This document shows positions 30,391-40,352 of a stretch of 64,000 nucleotides of DNA, in pieces. Source of the DNA: Erwinia typographi (GTDB lineage Bacteria; Pseudomonadota; Gammaproteobacteria; Enterobacterales; Enterobacteriaceae). A program made the position numbers and the translations under genes. Positions within the stretch are counted from its first letter, which is position 1, and each line of letters begins with the position of its first letter. Where the stretch lies: the NCBI RefSeq assembly GCF_000773975.1, contig NZ_JRUQ01000029.1:90235-154234 (forward strand), in the 5' to 3' direction. Below the pieces are notes generated by a model that searched no databases, was not told the origin of the DNA, and saw nothing but the letters and a program-made list of their open reading frames with translations.

Positions 30391-30734
30391 TTGTTCCCTC
30401 ACTAAGTGCGTTTGTTGATCGTAAGAAATCAAAAACGGTGATTTAAAGGAGTATAGAAGAGGCTGGCGACGCGTGCAGAAGGTTTGGCCGGCATTCGGGT
30501 TAAACGGCAGCGAAAGGGACAAATTTTGAGAAAAATCATTAGCCTTAATAATGTGATGGCTCAAGCGTCGCCCCAGCGTTCTGGGCCAGAGTGTGATAAT
30601 TTTCTCGCCAGTCAACTCGGGTAATCTATGCTTAGTAACGCGGCGGGGTATCTTCCCTCAGGTGCCGTCACGGCGGCCGACAGGCCTGCCGTGGGTATGC
30701 AGTATGATTGCTTAACTCTATTCGGAGGTGTGAA

Positions 30735-30923
30735 ATGCCCGAACATCGTGGTGGATCTGGAAATTTCGCTGAAGATCGTAAAAGAGCATCAGAAGCAGGC
30801 CGCAAAGGTGGCCAGGCCAGCGGGGGCAACTTTAAAAACGACCCTCAGCGCGCCTCGCTGGCTGGTGAGAAAGGGGGCCGTAACAGCCGTGGCAGCCGCA
30901 GCAAAACAGAAGGGGACGCCTAG
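30735..30923 (+). CDS. ymdF: Stress-induced KGG-repeat protein YmdF
   Basis: Small basic protein of the con-10/KGG family, 62 residues from ATG 30735, preceded by GGAGGT. Two copies of the repeat are visible: RKRASEAGRKGGQASGG and PQRASLAGEKGGRNSRG. The N-terminus MPEHRGGSGNFAEDR matches E. coli YmdF apart from two residues. The family is linked to stress, motility and general stationary-phase response; molecular role unknown. It is divergent from wrbA. Confidence 0.92.
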   Translation: MPEHRGGSGNFAEDRKRASEAGRKGGQASGGNFKNDPQRASLAGEKGGRNSRGSRSKTEGDA

Positions 30924-31031
30924 CCTGACCTTTCACCTTAACCGCCGGGCCTGACCCGGCGGCGTAAAGGAGCGGTTGACCCGCGCTTAGCCTCCCTGCA
31001 CACTGGCGCCAAATTCTGAACTGAGCGCGCT

Positions 31032-31958
31032 ATGTCTGCCTTCCTCTCTCGCTATAAATTCGCCTTTACCCGCCAGGAAATAGTGCTGGTTCTGATCACC
31101 ATGGTTTGGGGCGGAACTTTTCTGGCTGTGCATCACGCAATGACCGTCAGCGGGCCTTTCTTTTTTGTGGGAACCCGTTTCGCTACCGCCGCCGTTGTGC
31201 TGGGGATGCTTTCCTGGCGAACGCTGCGCGGCCTCACTCTGCGTGAGATCAAGTCCGGCGCGCTGATAGGTATCGCCATTGGCTTCGGTTACGGTCTGCA
31301 AACTTACGGTATGCAGACCATCAGCAGCAGTAAGTCTGCTTTTATTACCGCAATGTATGTGCCGCTGGTGCCACTGCTTCAGTGGCTGTTTCTGGGGCGT
31401 TTACCCGGCCTGATGTCGTGGATTGGCGTGGTGCTGGCTTTTATCGGCCTGCTGCTGCTGGCCGGACCGGACGGCGGTTCGTTGACTTTGGGCACTGGCG
31501 AAGTGGCTACGCTCCTCAGCACTCTGGCGATTGCCGCAGAGATTATCCTGATCGGTGCCAGCGCCGGTAAAGTCGATGTGCGGAGGGTGACCATCGTTCA
31601 ACTGGCTTTTGCGTCGCTGCTGGCTTTCGTGATGATGGTGCCGAATGGCGAAGTCGTCCCCGCGTTCTCTCCCTACCTGTTGTTCAGCGCCATTGGCCTG
31701 GGACTGGCCAGCGCGCTGATTCAGGTCACCATGAACTGGGCCCAGCGCAGCGTTTCGCCGACGCGGGCCACGGTTATTTATGCGGGCGAGCCGGTCTGGG
31801 CTGGCATTGTGGGGCGGATCGCCGGTGAGCGCCTGCCTGGCGCCGCGCTGATCGGTGCGGCGCTGATCGTGTCTGGCGTGCTGGTCAGCGAGCTGAAGCT
31901 GAAGTCTAAAAAAAAGGCGAAGGGTCAGCCTTCGCCTGATAACGTCGAGATCAACTAG
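31032..31958 (+). CDS. DMT-superfamily (EamA) transporter
   Basis: Inner-membrane drug/metabolite transporter, 308 residues, with about ten hydrophobic helices arranged as two EamA repeats. The motif TMVWGGTFLAVHHAM and GFGYGLQTYGMQTISSSKSAFIT mark repeat one; ATVIYAGEPVWAGIVGRIAGERLPG marks repeat two. The C-terminus is Lys-rich and cytoplasmic. The substrate is unknown; related proteins export amino acids or small metabolites. It is not present at this place in E. coli. Its last codons contain the terminator of the convergent rutG gene. Confidence 0.85.
   Translation: MSAFLSRYKFAFTRQEIVLVLITMVWGGTFLAVHHAMTVSGPFFFVGTRFATAAVVLGMLSWRTLRGLTLREIKSGALIGIAIGFGYGLQTYGMQTISSSKSAFITAMYVPLVPLLQWLFLGRLPGLMSWIGVVLAFIGLLLLAGPDGGSLTLGTGEVATLLSTLAIAAEIILIGASAGKVDVRRVTIVQLAFASLLAFVMMVPNGEVVPAFSPYLLFSAIGLGLASALIQVTMNWAQRSVSPTRATVIYAGEPVWAGIVGRIAGERLPGAALIGAALIVSGVLVSELKLKSKKKAKGQPSPDNVEIN
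31908..31937 (-). terminator. rutG terminator embedded in the DMT transporter 3' end
   Basis: AGGCGAAGG-gtcag-CCTTCGCCT (31915-31937). On the minus strand it is followed by eight T (plus A run 31908-31915). A textbook intrinsic terminator for the rut operon, lying wholly inside the last 17 codons of the opposing gene. Confidence 0.85.
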
Positions 31959-33283
31959 CTGTCCTGATGCGCCACGCCGTTGCCCTTAAGCGCAGCGGCG
32001 CGTTTGCGGGTCAGAATCGCGTTGAGGATAATCGCGCCAAAGGTCGCGGTGCCGATGCCACCCATGGTGAAGTTACCGATTTTCAGCGCAAAGTCTCCAG
32101 CGCCCAGCACCAGCGTCACCGCCACCATAATCAGGTTGTTATTCTGTCCAAGGTCGACGTTATTTTGCACCCAGATGCGTGCGCCAGCCACTGCGATCAG
32201 ACCAAATACCACAATGGAAGCGCCACCAATCACCGGTCCGGGAATGGTGTGAATTAACGCGCCAAATTTCGGTGAGAAGCCCAGCAGAATTGCAATAGTT
32301 GCCGCCGCGACAAACACCAGCGTTGAGTAAACCTTGGTCACCGCCATTACGCCGATGTTCTCGGCATAAGTGGTGACGCCGCTACCGCCAACGCTACCCG
32401 ACAGCAGGGTTGCCAGGCCGTCGCCCACAAAGGCCCGCCCCATGTAGGGATCGAGGTTTTTGCCCGTCATGCCGGCTACCGCTTTGATATGACCGAGATT
32501 TTCCGCCACCAGGATCACCGCTACCGGCGCAATCAGAAACATAGCGTGGCTGTCGAAGATTGGCGAAGTGGTGGTGGGCAAGCCAAACCAGGCAACGGAA
32601 GAGAGCAGGCTGAAATCAATCGGCTTGCCGAGACCCAGCCCGTTGGTTAACAACGCATAGATGACGCAGGCCACGATCAGGCCAACCAGAATCAGCAGCC
32701 GTTGCACTAAGCCACGGGTAAATACCGCAACCACGCCGATACAAAGCACGGTCATCACTGCCATCCAGCTGTCGAACATGGAAGATGATACGCTATGAAC
32801 GGCAATAGGCGCGAGATTCAATCCAATGGCCATTACCACGGCGCCCGTGACCACCGGCGGCATCAGTTTCTCAATCCAGCGGGTGCCTGCCTTCATCACC
32901 ACAAAACCGATCAGCGTATAGACCAGACCGCAGGCAATAATACCTCCCAGCGCAATGCCAAGATTGGGGTTGATGCCCTGACCGTTAAAGCCCGTGACCG
33001 CGATGACTACTCCGACAAACGCCGCGCTCGATCCTAAATAGCTGGGCACCCGACCACCGGTAATCACGAAGAACAGCAGCGTGCCGACGCCAGACATCAG
33101 GATCGACAGGTTGGGGTCCAGTCCCATCAGCAAAGGCATCAACACCGTGGCGCCAAACATTGCCACCGCGTGCTGAAGACCCATAATTACCGTTTGTCCC
33201 AGCGGTAACGTTTCATCAGGCGCAACTATTCCCTGCGCCGTTGCGGACTGTTTACGCCATTGAGGGAACCAGGAATTAGCCAT
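31955..33283 (-). CDS. rutG: Uracil/pyrimidine permease RutG
   Basis: Proton-coupled uracil permease of the NCS2 (UraA/xanthine permease) family, 442 residues as in E. coli. Around 12-14 hydrophobic segments are seen. The family signature QHAVAMFGATVLMPLLMG is near the N-terminus and VAENLGHIKAVAGMTG in the middle carries the substrate-binding Glu. SGSVGGSGVTTYAENIGVMA is the conserved second-half motif. It is the last gene of the rut operon and overlaps the convergent DMT gene by four bases. Confidence 0.95.
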   Translation of the reverse strand: MANSWFPQWRKQSATAQGIVAPDETLPLGQTVIMGLQHAVAMFGATVLMPLLMGLDPNLSILMSGVGTLLFFVITGGRVPSYLGSSAAFVGVVIAVTGFNGQGINPNLGIALGGIIACGLVYTLIGFVVMKAGTRWIEKLMPPVVTGAVVMAIGLNLAPIAVHSVSSSMFDSWMAVMTVLCIGVVAVFTRGLVQRLLILVGLIVACVIYALLTNGLGLGKPIDFSLLSSVAWFGLPTTTSPIFDSHAMFLIAPVAVILVAENLGHIKAVAGMTGKNLDPYMGRAFVGDGLATLLSGSVGGSGVTTYAENIGVMAVTKVYSTLVFVAAATIAILLGFSPKFGALIHTIPGPVIGGASIVVFGLIAVAGARIWVQNNVDLGQNNNLIMVAVTLVLGAGDFALKIGNFTMGGIGTATFGAIILNAILTRKRAAALKGNGVAHQDS

Positions 33284-33377
33284 CGTCTTCTCCAGAGAAG
33301 TGAATAAAGCATTAACCGCAGGGCGCGGGAGATCAGGCTTCCTGCCGCCTTAAAGGGTAATAGCCACGAGCGAGAAC

Positions 33378-33968
33378 CTACTCCAGGCTACAGGCTTCAG
33401 CAAAGGAGAGGCGCGGCAGCCGCTGATACACTTTGCTGGCATCGCCATAGCCGATATTGATCAGCAGGTTGCTCTTCCAGCCGCTATCAGCAAAGAAAGC
33501 CGCATCGACCGCCGCCCGGTCAAAGCCGGACATTGGGCCGGTATCCAACCCCATCGCGCGGCAGGCGCTTATCAGATAAGCCGCCTGAAGTGAACTGTTG
33601 CGAAAGGCGGTTTCCTGCGCCAGCTCCGGACTGCTGGTAAACCAGGCCCTGGCATCGGCATGAGGAAACAGCTGCGGTAGCCGGTCATAAAACTGAGGAT
33701 CCCAGGCTACGATGACGGTGACTGGCGCGCTCATGGTCTTCTCCACGTTGCCGCTGGACAGGGTCTGCTTCAGCCTGGCTTTACCTTCTTCGCTGCGCAC
33801 GAAGCAAAAACGGGCGGGACTACAGTTCGCGGAGGTCGGTCCCATCTTCACCAGCTCATACAGCGCCTGGAGCTGCTCGTCGGTGACAGGGCGGTCCAGC
33901 CAGCTACTGTGGGTACGTGCGGAGGTAAACAGCGTCTCTAACGCTGCGGAATTCAAGGCTTCTGCCAT
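33378..33968 (-). CDS. rutE: Malonic semialdehyde reductase RutE
   Basis: NAD(P)H nitroreductase-fold FMN enzyme reducing malonic semialdehyde to 3-hydroxypropionate in the Rut pathway. The 196 residues match E. coli. The FMN-binding Arg-x-x-Ser-Ser/Ala start is [12 protein letters not shown], with [13 protein letters not shown] and [18 protein letters not shown] as family motifs. Its 5' end overlaps the 3' end of rutD by 16 bases. The next gene downstream is rutG, not rutF. Confidence 0.95.
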   Translation of the reverse strand: MAEALNSAALETLFTSARTHSSWLDRPVTDEQLQALYELVKMGPTSANCSPARFCFVRSEEGKARLKQTLSSGNVEKTMSAPVTVIVAWDPQFYDRLPQLFPHADARAWFTSSPELAQETAFRNSSLQAAYLISACRAMGLDTGPMSGFDRAAVDAAFFADSGWKSNLLINIGYGDASKVYQRLPRLSFAEACSLE

Positions 33969-34777
33969 AGCGGCTCCAGTTCAACGGGTAGGGTTTCTGG
34001 CGCGGTCTCTTCCAGCCAGTTCAGTAAAAGTTGGTTAAAGGTGCTGCTGTCGGTGACGCTCATGGCGTGACCGCCCCAGGCCATTTTTTCCAGGGTGGCG
34101 TGAGGCAGCGCCTCGCACAGCGCCTGCGAGCAGGTCCACGGAACCAGCAGATCGTCATGCGAACACAGCAGCAGCACCGGCTGGGTAATGGCGCTGGCCT
34201 GCCGGGTAAAATCGCAGGCCATCAGCGCGTTCAGGCGGCGGAGCAGATTCTCCATGCCCTGGAAATGCGCCACATGCAGCGTCTCTTCCGCCTCAATGCG
34301 CGCCTCGTTATCCGCCAGCCAGTCGGCGGGATAGAGGAACAGGGGCTGAGCGCGGACCCAGGCCTCCACGCCAACGTTAAGCAGCAGGTCCTGGCGGACG
34401 GTAAAACAGCGGCGGGTATGCGCATTGAGCCGCAGCCAGCCGTTGACGATGACCAGCCTGGCGACGCGCTGCGGATAGTCGATCGCCAGCTGCATGGCAA
34501 CCATGCCGCCGAGCGCGTGCCCGATGACGTCATAGTTATCAATGCCCAGCGCAGACAGTTCTTCAGCCAGTTCGTCGGCCATATCGCGCATACTGTAACC
34601 TTCCGGCAACGCGTCCGGGCTGCGCCCGGTTCCTCGCTGATCGTAGATGACAACGCGGTAGGTCTGACGCAGATCGTTCAGCTGAGGTAGCCAAAAACTG
34701 CCCAATCCGCCCAGCCCTGCCGACAGGACCAGCGTTCTGGCCTTGGGATCGGTCGATCCTGAAAGCTCAATATGCAT
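33953..34777 (-). CDS. rutD: Alpha/beta hydrolase RutD
   Basis: Alpha/beta-hydrolase-fold protein, 274 residues (E. coli 266), proposed to speed conversion of aminoacrylate/carbamate intermediates to malonic semialdehyde in uracil breakdown. The oxyanion and nucleophile-elbow region reads GHALGGM, with Ala at the usual Ser position, as in E. coli RutD. The motif [11 protein letters not shown] and the [14 protein letters not shown] block are RutD-specific. It lies 11 bases after rutC. Confidence 0.93.
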   Translation of the reverse strand: MHIELSGSTDPKARTLVLSAGLGGLGSFWLPQLNDLRQTYRVVIYDQRGTGRSPDALPEGYSMRDMADELAEELSALGIDNYDVIGHALGGMVAMQLAIDYPQRVARLVIVNGWLRLNAHTRRCFTVRQDLLLNVGVEAWVRAQPLFLYPADWLADNEARIEAEETLHVAHFQGMENLLRRLNALMACDFTRQASAITQPVLLLCSHDDLLVPWTCSQALCEALPHATLEKMAWGGHAMSVTDSSTFNQLLLNWLEETAPETLPVELEPLWQKP

Positions 34778-34788
34778 AACGCTCTCCG

Positions 34789-35175
34789 CTACTTGCCGAT
34801 GTGGGCGACGCTGGCAATCTCCACCAGCGCATCAGGTTTCACCAGACCGCACTGAATGCAGAAGCGAGCTGGTTTTTCGCCGGGAAAATAGTCGGCGTAA
34901 ACGGCATTTACCGCTGCGTAATTGCTCCAGTCGGTAATAAATATCGAGTTAAAGGTTACGTCATCCATGGTGCCACCAGCGGCTACAATCACGCTTTTGA
35001 TGGTCTCCAGCACATGACGAGTCTGTGCCGCCGCATCGCCAACGTGGACGACATTGTTATCTTTATCAAAAGGCAGCGTACCTGAAACATAAACCACGCC
35101 GTCAGCCAGGGTCCCAGGAACAAACGGGGCAATTGGAATGCTGGTGCCTGGTGGGGTAATAATGGTTTTTGGCAT
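34789..35175 (-). CDS. rutC: Aminoacrylate deaminase RutC
   Basis: RidA/YjgF-family protein, 128 residues, acting on 3-aminoacrylate in the Rut pathway. The motif [17 protein letters not shown] is the family signature, and [22 protein letters not shown] contains the Arg/Cys-Gly-Leu-Val active-site strand. The family-usual Arg105 is seen in ARFCIQ. Downstream of rutB by 29 bases. Confidence 0.95.
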   Translation of the reverse strand: MPKTIITPPGTSIPIAPFVPGTLADGVVYVSGTLPFDKDNNVVHVGDAAAQTRHVLETIKSVIVAAGGTMDDVTFNSIFITDWSNYAAVNAVYADYFPGEKPARFCIQCGLVKPDALVEIASVAHIGK

Positions 35176-35204
35176 TGCGTTTTCTCCACTAAGGTATGCA
35201 GGTT

Positions 35205-35951
35205 TTATGCCGTTTGTTTATGCTGCGCGGGTTCAGCTTGTACCGCTGTACAGAAGCTATTGACGTCTGAAACCCAGCCAAAGAACGTTTCAATATTGAA
35301 AATGGCGGCCTGCTGGGCGAAAAGCGGCCCGGCCTGATAAGTCGCGTCTTCCAGCACGATGCCGAAATACTCCAGGAAGAAGCCGTCGCGCAGGGTCGAC
35401 TCGACGCAGACATTGGTCGCGATGCCGGTAAACACCAGGTGGCGGATACCGCGGCTGCGCAACATGCTGTCGAGCGGGGTGTTGAAGAAGCCGCTGTAGC
35501 GGGGTTTGGGCAGTACGATATCGCCCGGCTGCGGCTGGAGCTGATCGACCAGCTCATAATCCCAGCCGCCTTTAGCCAGCAGCTTGCCTTGCAGCTCCGG
35601 ACGCTGGCGCATGGTCTTCAGCGCATTGGATTTGTGCCAGTTTGGCGATCCTGGCCCGCCAGCCTCGACGTACTGATCGTCCCAGCCGTTCTTGAACCAG
35701 ATAATCTGAATACCAGCCTCACGGGCGGCTTTGACCGCCACATTAATCTGGTCGATTACCGGGCTGGTGGTTGAGACGTCAAACCCGGCCAGGTCCAGAT
35801 AGCCCCCGGTGGTGGCATAGGCGTTTTGCATATCCACGACGATCAGCGCGGTTTGCTCAGGTGGAAAGGCAATTGGCTCCGGCCTGGCCGGCAACGTGAC
35901 GCTGTTTTTGCTGGATGCGGTGGTACAGACGACGGTCTCTTTACTGCTCAT
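35205..35951 (-). CDS. rutB: Ureidoacrylate amidohydrolase RutB
   Basis: Isochorismatase-fold hydrolase that splits ureidoacrylate (and its peracid) to carbamate and aminoacrylate. The 248 residues are somewhat longer than E. coli (230), with extra residues at the N-terminus. The catalytic triad is visible: Asp40 in VVDMQNAY, Lys149 in LPKPRYSGF, and the Cys in [11 protein letters not shown] (Cys182). Its ATG overlaps the rutA stop by one base (TAATG), so the two are translationally coupled. Confidence 0.95.
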   Translation of the reverse strand: MSSKETVVCTTASSKNSVTLPARPEPIAFPPEQTALIVVDMQNAYATTGGYLDLAGFDVSTTSPVIDQINVAVKAAREAGIQIIWFKNGWDDQYVEAGGPGSPNWHKSNALKTMRQRPELQGKLLAKGGWDYELVDQLQPQPGDIVLPKPRYSGFFNTPLDSMLRSRGIRHLVFTGIATNVCVESTLRDGFFLEYFGIVLEDATYQAGPLFAQQAAIFNIETFFGWVSDVNSFCTAVQAEPAQHKQTA

Positions 35952-37042
35952 TACGCCACCTCCTGCGCGGCTTCAATGATACCGATACGGCACTGCATCA
36001 GCGGCTGAATGCGCTCGCCAAAATTCTCAATGCCCTGCAAAAAGTCATCAAAGGTCAACAGCACGCCCTGAGTGCCTTCCACGCTGGCCACCTCGTCCAG
36101 CATACGGGCCACATTGGCGTAAGAGCCTACCAGCGTGCCCATATTGATATTGACTGCCGAGGTCGGATCGGCCATCTGGCGAACGTTAGTATCGCTGCCC
36201 GATCGCTTATCCTGCTGGCTTTGGGTGGTCAGCCAGGCGAGCGCCTCTTCGTCCGCCCCTTCTTTATAATGTTCCCACTTCGCGCGAGCGGCCTCGTCCG
36301 TCTCATCGGCAATAATCATAAACAGCACGAAGGAACCCACCTCACGACCCGCTTCCTCTGCGGCGCTTTTCATGCGGGCTGCGGTCGGCGCAAAGGCGGT
36401 TGGCGTGTTGACGCCTTTGCCAAAGCAGAAGTTGTAGTCCGCGTGTTTTGCGGAAAAAGCCATGCCCGCATCGCTCTGACCGGCGCAGATAACTTTGATC
36501 GGCTGCTCAGGTCGCGGGCTGAGGCGGCAGTCGTTCATGGTAAAAAACTCGCCTTTCAGATCGGATTGACCAGTGCCCCACAGATCTTTCAGCACCGAGA
36601 CATATTCGGTCAGGTAGTCATAGCGGCGGGAAAAATATTCGTCGCCTGGCCAGAGACCCATCTGGTCATACTCTGGCTTTTGCCAGCCGGTCACCAGATT
36701 GACGCCAAAGCGACCGTTGGCGATCGAATCCACGGTGGAAGCCATTCGCGCCACAATGGCGGGAGGCAGCGTCAGCGTGGCGGCAGTCGCATAAATTTGA
36801 ATGCGCGAGGTGACGGCGGCCAGGCCAGCCATCAGCGTGAAAGATTCAAGATTATGATCCCAAAACTCGGTTTTACCGCCGAAGCCACGGAGCTTGATCA
36901 TCGATAGCGCGAAATCGAAGTGATACTGCTCGGCCTTCAGCACGATGGCCTTGTTCAGTTCAAAGGTTGGCATGTACTGCGGCGCCGTGGTGGAGATCAG
37001 CCAGCCGTTGTTGCCGATTGGAATAAACACACCGATTTTCAT
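35951..37042 (-). CDS. rutA: Pyrimidine monooxygenase RutA
   Basis: Luciferase-like flavin monooxygenase that opens the uracil ring to ureidoacrylate with O2 and reduced flavin. The 363 residues match E. coli. The motif [17 protein letters not shown] opens the TIM barrel. [21 protein letters not shown] and [21 protein letters not shown] are RutA signatures. It is the first gene of the operon, divergent from rutR. It needs a flavin reductase; RutF is the usual partner and is absent from this operon. Confidence 0.96.
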   Translation of the reverse strand: MKIGVFIPIGNNGWLISTTAPQYMPTFELNKAIVLKAEQYHFDFALSMIKLRGFGGKTEFWDHNLESFTLMAGLAAVTSRIQIYATAATLTLPPAIVARMASTVDSIANGRFGVNLVTGWQKPEYDQMGLWPGDEYFSRRYDYLTEYVSVLKDLWGTGQSDLKGEFFTMNDCRLSPRPEQPIKVICAGQSDAGMAFSAKHADYNFCFGKGVNTPTAFAPTAARMKSAAEEAGREVGSFVLFMIIADETDEAARAKWEHYKEGADEEALAWLTTQSQQDKRSGSDTNVRQMADPTSAVNINMGTLVGSYANVARMLDEVASVEGTQGVLLTFDDFLQGIENFGERIQPLMQCRIGIIEAAQEVA

Positions 37043-37218
37043 TGGGATACCTCTGGGTTTGCGTTAGGGTAAAGTGCTGCGCTGCGGTGCTTCCTGCACT
37101 CTCCCTGAAGCGGCGCTCAGAAAGAATTTTGCAAAGGCTGTGCCAGTTTACTAAAAGGGTTTATTTTCATCAGGTTGAGGGATTTACGTTAAATGAATGT
37201 AGAGCAAGTGGTCTAAAG

Positions 37219-37234
37219 CAGACCGTTTGGTAAA
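37219..37234. promoter_or_regulatory. Putative RutR operator between rutA and rutR
   Basis: CAGACCG-TT-TGGTAAA fits the RutR consensus TTGACCA-NN-TGGTCAA at 10 of 14 specified positions. Related half sites occur nearby: GTGGTCT at 37209, TGGTCAA at 37273 and ACCAGACC at 37300. The divergent rutA-rutR gap (298 bases) therefore has several GACC/GGTC elements, but the exact operator is uncertain. Confidence 0.4.
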
Positions 37235-37340
37235 AAAATTGTGCACAAAAATCAGGCGGCCGTGGTCAATTTAAGTGCATTAGTGCTAACCAGACCGTTT
37301 TGCTATTATCCTGGCAACCCACATGGATCATGAGGTCTCA

Positions 37341-37991
37341 GTGAATTCGACAGACAAGGCAACGGTGAAAGCCCCAACGCGCCGCTCGCGAGCGGTAGCG
37401 GCAAAAAGAACGGCGATCCTCAGCGCCGCGCTGGCGCTTTTTTCGCAATATGGCGTGCATGGCACCAGCCTGGATAAAGTGGCGGAAGGGGCGGACGTCT
37501 CTAAAACCAATCTGCTCTACTACTTTCCCTCCAAAGAGGCGCTCTATATCGCGGTACTAAAAAATATCCTCGATGTGTGGCTCGCGCCGCTTCGCGCGCT
37601 GAGGGAAGATCAGCAGCCGCTGGAAGCGATCAGGGATTACATCCGACTTAAGCTGGAGGTGTCACGCGATCATCCGCAGGCTTCGCGTCTGTTCTGTATG
37701 GAGATGCTACAGGGCGCGCCGCTGCTTAAGGGTGAGCTGGAGGGCGATCTTAAAAGGCTGGTGGATGATAAGTCGGCGGTGATAGAGGGCTGGATCAATC
37801 AGGGTAAGCTTGCGGCGGTAGAACCTCATCACCTGATCTTTATGCTGTGGGCGACCACGCAGCACTACGCGGACTTTTCCACTCAGGTTGAGGCGGTGAC
37901 CGGGCAAACGTTAAATGATGACGTTTTTTTCAATCAGACGGTAGAAAACGTGCAGCGGATGGTGATTGAAGGCATTCGTATCCGTGAATAA
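37341..37991 (+). CDS. rutR: TetR-family uracil-responsive regulator RutR
   Basis: TetR-type repressor that binds uracil or thymine and controls rut and pyrimidine/purine genes. Start taken as GTG 37341, which has GAGG six bases before it and gives 216 residues; ATG 37323 would add six. The N-terminal helix-turn-helix spans about residues 20-65, with GTSLDKVAEGADVSKTNLLYYF as recognition region. The C-terminal ligand domain contains QASRLFCMEMLQGAPLL and WATTQHYADFSTQVEAVTG, near-identical to E. coli RutR. Confidence 0.95.
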   Translation: MNSTDKATVKAPTRRSRAVAAKRTAILSAALALFSQYGVHGTSLDKVAEGADVSKTNLLYYFPSKEALYIAVLKNILDVWLAPLRALREDQQPLEAIRDYIRLKLEVSRDHPQASRLFCMEMLQGAPLLKGELEGDLKRLVDDKSAVIEGWINQGKLAAVEPHHLIFMLWATTQHYADFSTQVEAVTGQTLNDDVFFNQTVENVQRMVIEGIRIRE

Positions 37992-38023
37992 ACGACGGGC
38001 CAGTGCGACCCGCCGGCATGATA

Positions 38024-39418
38024 TCAGGCCTGTTTTCTCTGACGGAGCCACCAGCCGATCCCCAGCAGGATAAACCAGACGGGGGTGACCATCAGCGCCT
38101 GGCGGGTATCCTCTTCGAGCGTCAGCAACACCAGTACAAACGCGAAGAATGCCATACACACCCAGCACATCAGCTTGCCCAACGGCATTTTGTAGCTGGA
38201 TTCGGCGTGCAGTTCAGGCCGCTTCTTACGGTAGGCCAGGTAAGAGCAGAGGATGATGGTCCAGACGAACATAAAGAGGATCGCCGAGACGGTGGTGACC
38301 AGCGTGAATACCTGCATCACGTTCGGGATCAGATAAATGAGCGCGACGCCGCCAAGCAGGCACAGGCAGGAGAAGAACAGCCCGGTAGTGGGCACGGCCC
38401 GGCGAGAAAGCAGACCGAAACGGCGGTGCGCGACGCCCTGCTGGGACAAGCCATAAAGCATACGGCTGGTGGAGAAGATGCCGCTGTTTGCCGATGAGGC
38501 CGCCGAGGTCAGCACCACAAAATTAACGATGCTGGCGGCGGCAGGCAGACCAATCAATACAAACATTTCAACGAACGGGCTGCGGTCGGCGACCACTTTA
38601 TCCCAGGGCGTGACCGCCATGATCACCAGCAGTGCCAGCACGTAAAACATGATAATACGCAGCGGAATGGCGTTGATGGCGCGCGGTAGCACCTTTTTCG
38701 GATCGTGGGTTTCTGCGGCGGCAGTTCCAACCAGCTCAATTCCCACAAAGGCGAACACCGCTATCTGGAATCCGGCAAAGAAACCGCTTAGCCCTTTCGG
38801 GAACATGCCACCGTGCTCCCAGATATTGCTGATTGCCGCCTTAGCGCCGCCCGGTGAAGGATAGTGCATGGCAACCAGTACAATACCGGTCACAATCAGC
38901 GCCACAATGGCGACGATTTTAATAATCGCAAACCAGAATTCCATCTCGCCAAACAGCTTCACCGTGGCGATGTTCAGCGACAGGAACACCGCGATGCAGA
39001 GCAGGGCGCTCATCCACACCGAAAAGTTGGGGAACCACAGCTGAAAATAGGAACTGATAGCCACCACGTCGGCGATGCCGGTGACCACCCAGCAGAACCA
39101 GTAGGTCCATCCGGTGAAATAGCCTGCCCAGGGGCCGAGCAAATCGGCGGCAAAATCGCTGAACGACTTATATTCCAGGTTGGACAGCAGCAGTTCACCC
39201 ATGGCGCGCATGACGAAAAACAGCATAAAACCGATGATCATATACACAAAAATGATCGACGGTCCCGCCAGGCTGATGGTTTTTCCTGAGCCCATAAACA
39301 GGCCGGTGCCGATAGCGCCGCCAATAGCAATCAGCTGGATATGGCGATTGTGCAGGTTACGCCGGAGCTCGTCCGGGGCTTCTTCAGCGAGAAGCGTCTC
39401 TTTTGATTGGTCAACCAT
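38024..39418 (-). CDS. cycA: D-serine/D-alanine/glycine transporter CycA
   Basis: APC-family amino-acid:proton symporter, 464 residues (E. coli 470), about 12 transmembrane helices. The family signature is HIQLIAIGGAIGTGLFMGSG near the N-terminus; SSANSGIFSTSRMLYGL is in helix 8-9. The closest remembered match along the whole length is CycA, including WTYWFCWVVTGIADVVAI. In E. coli cycA lies elsewhere, so this neighbourhood differs. It converges with rutR. Confidence 0.88.
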   Translation of the reverse strand: MVDQSKETLLAEEAPDELRRNLHNRHIQLIAIGGAIGTGLFMGSGKTISLAGPSIIFVYMIIGFMLFFVMRAMGELLLSNLEYKSFSDFAADLLGPWAGYFTGWTYWFCWVVTGIADVVAISSYFQLWFPNFSVWMSALLCIAVFLSLNIATVKLFGEMEFWFAIIKIVAIVALIVTGIVLVAMHYPSPGGAKAAISNIWEHGGMFPKGLSGFFAGFQIAVFAFVGIELVGTAAAETHDPKKVLPRAINAIPLRIIMFYVLALLVIMAVTPWDKVVADRSPFVEMFVLIGLPAAASIVNFVVLTSAASSANSGIFSTSRMLYGLSQQGVAHRRFGLLSRRAVPTTGLFFSCLCLLGGVALIYLIPNVMQVFTLVTTVSAILFMFVWTIILCSYLAYRKKRPELHAESSYKMPLGKLMCWVCMAFFAFVLVLLTLEEDTRQALMVTPVWFILLGIGWWLRQRKQA

Positions 39419-39686
39419 AACGTGTTCTTTGTCCTTTATATGATGTTGTGTAAGCTCTGAAGGCTTTTACGGCGCAAAGCTTAACGTAAAACGCCCTGAA
39501 TGGCAGGTAAAGTTCTGGAGAATCCGACTGATTGTACAAAAAGGCCGCGACATTTTTCCGGTCTGCTGCCTGACGGGGAAAGCCCTGAGGGCGTTATTGC
39601 TCATCGCAGATGAAAGTCATTCTGGATATCAAAAGGAAGTTGTCAGGCCGCAGAGGTTAGCGTGCCTGGGGGCCTGGCTTTTGCCG

Positions 39687-40352
39687 TCACACAACAGTTT
39701 TAATTCCACGCTGTAACAAAAATTTATTGGCAGGCCAGGCGAAGATAAAGCCGGTGAACAACGCGATTTGCAGCATAAACCAGAACCTCAGCACGCGGGG
39801 TTCAATTTGCCCATGTAAAATAAAACAAAACGCCAGTTCCATATAGAGAAACATCCCGACCTGGTAAACAACCAGCGAAAAGAAATCGGTTTTAATCGCC
39901 TGCCACAGAGCGCGAAATATAGAGAACCCCTCTAATTGACGCAGGGCGAAAAATTGCAGCAGCACGCCAAAAACAAAGGAAAGCGCCAGCGAAAAAATAG
40001 CGTGGCTGAGAAGTAGGGAATGAAAAGGACTATAGTTCAGTATTGAAACTATCGGGATGGCAACTATATCACCCAGCGCGCAGCCCGCTGCACAATGGCT
40101 GGTAGAGGAGAAAATCTGTCTTATTTCAGGGGATTGCCTCCGGCTCGCAGGAGTCAACCACGACTTCTGGCGACTTTTCCGAGCAAAAAACCACCAGGCC
40201 AGCCAGCCGAAAAAAGGCATATAGAGTCCGGTGATGGGCCAGACCAGGTTCATTATCCTTACGGGATGCGGGCGGCGTAGAATATCTTTCACAATCATCA
40301 GGGAAGTGCAGACGCCTAACAGGATAAACACCATTGCCAGTCTGTCTAACAT
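39687..40352 (-). CDS. DUF4396 membrane protein
   Basis: Predicted inner-membrane protein, 221 residues, with about six hydrophobic segments: an N-terminal pair, then a polar linker of about 40 residues, then four more. The motif SHCAAGCALGDIVAIPIV is typical of the DUF4396 family, where a similar His-Cys/Gly-rich segment lies in the first helix after the linker. Similar domains are sometimes found next to copper or heavy-metal genes, but nothing of that kind is near here. Function unknown. The gene stands alone between cycA and the long non-coding stretch. Confidence 0.7.
   Translation of the reverse strand: MLDRLAMVFILLGVCTSLMIVKDILRRPHPVRIMNLVWPITGLYMPFFGWLAWWFFARKSRQKSWLTPASRRQSPEIRQIFSSTSHCAAGCALGDIVAIPIVSILNYSPFHSLLLSHAIFSLALSFVFGVLLQFFALRQLEGFSIFRALWQAIKTDFFSLVVYQVGMFLYMELAFCFILHGQIEPRVLRFWFMLQIALFTGFIFAWPANKFLLQRGIKTVV

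Noticed and set aside
34507..34560. RutD nucleophile elbow has Ala instead of Ser (GHALGG), which looked like a dead hydrolase
   Set aside because: E. coli RutD has the same GHALG sequence, so this is the family norm.
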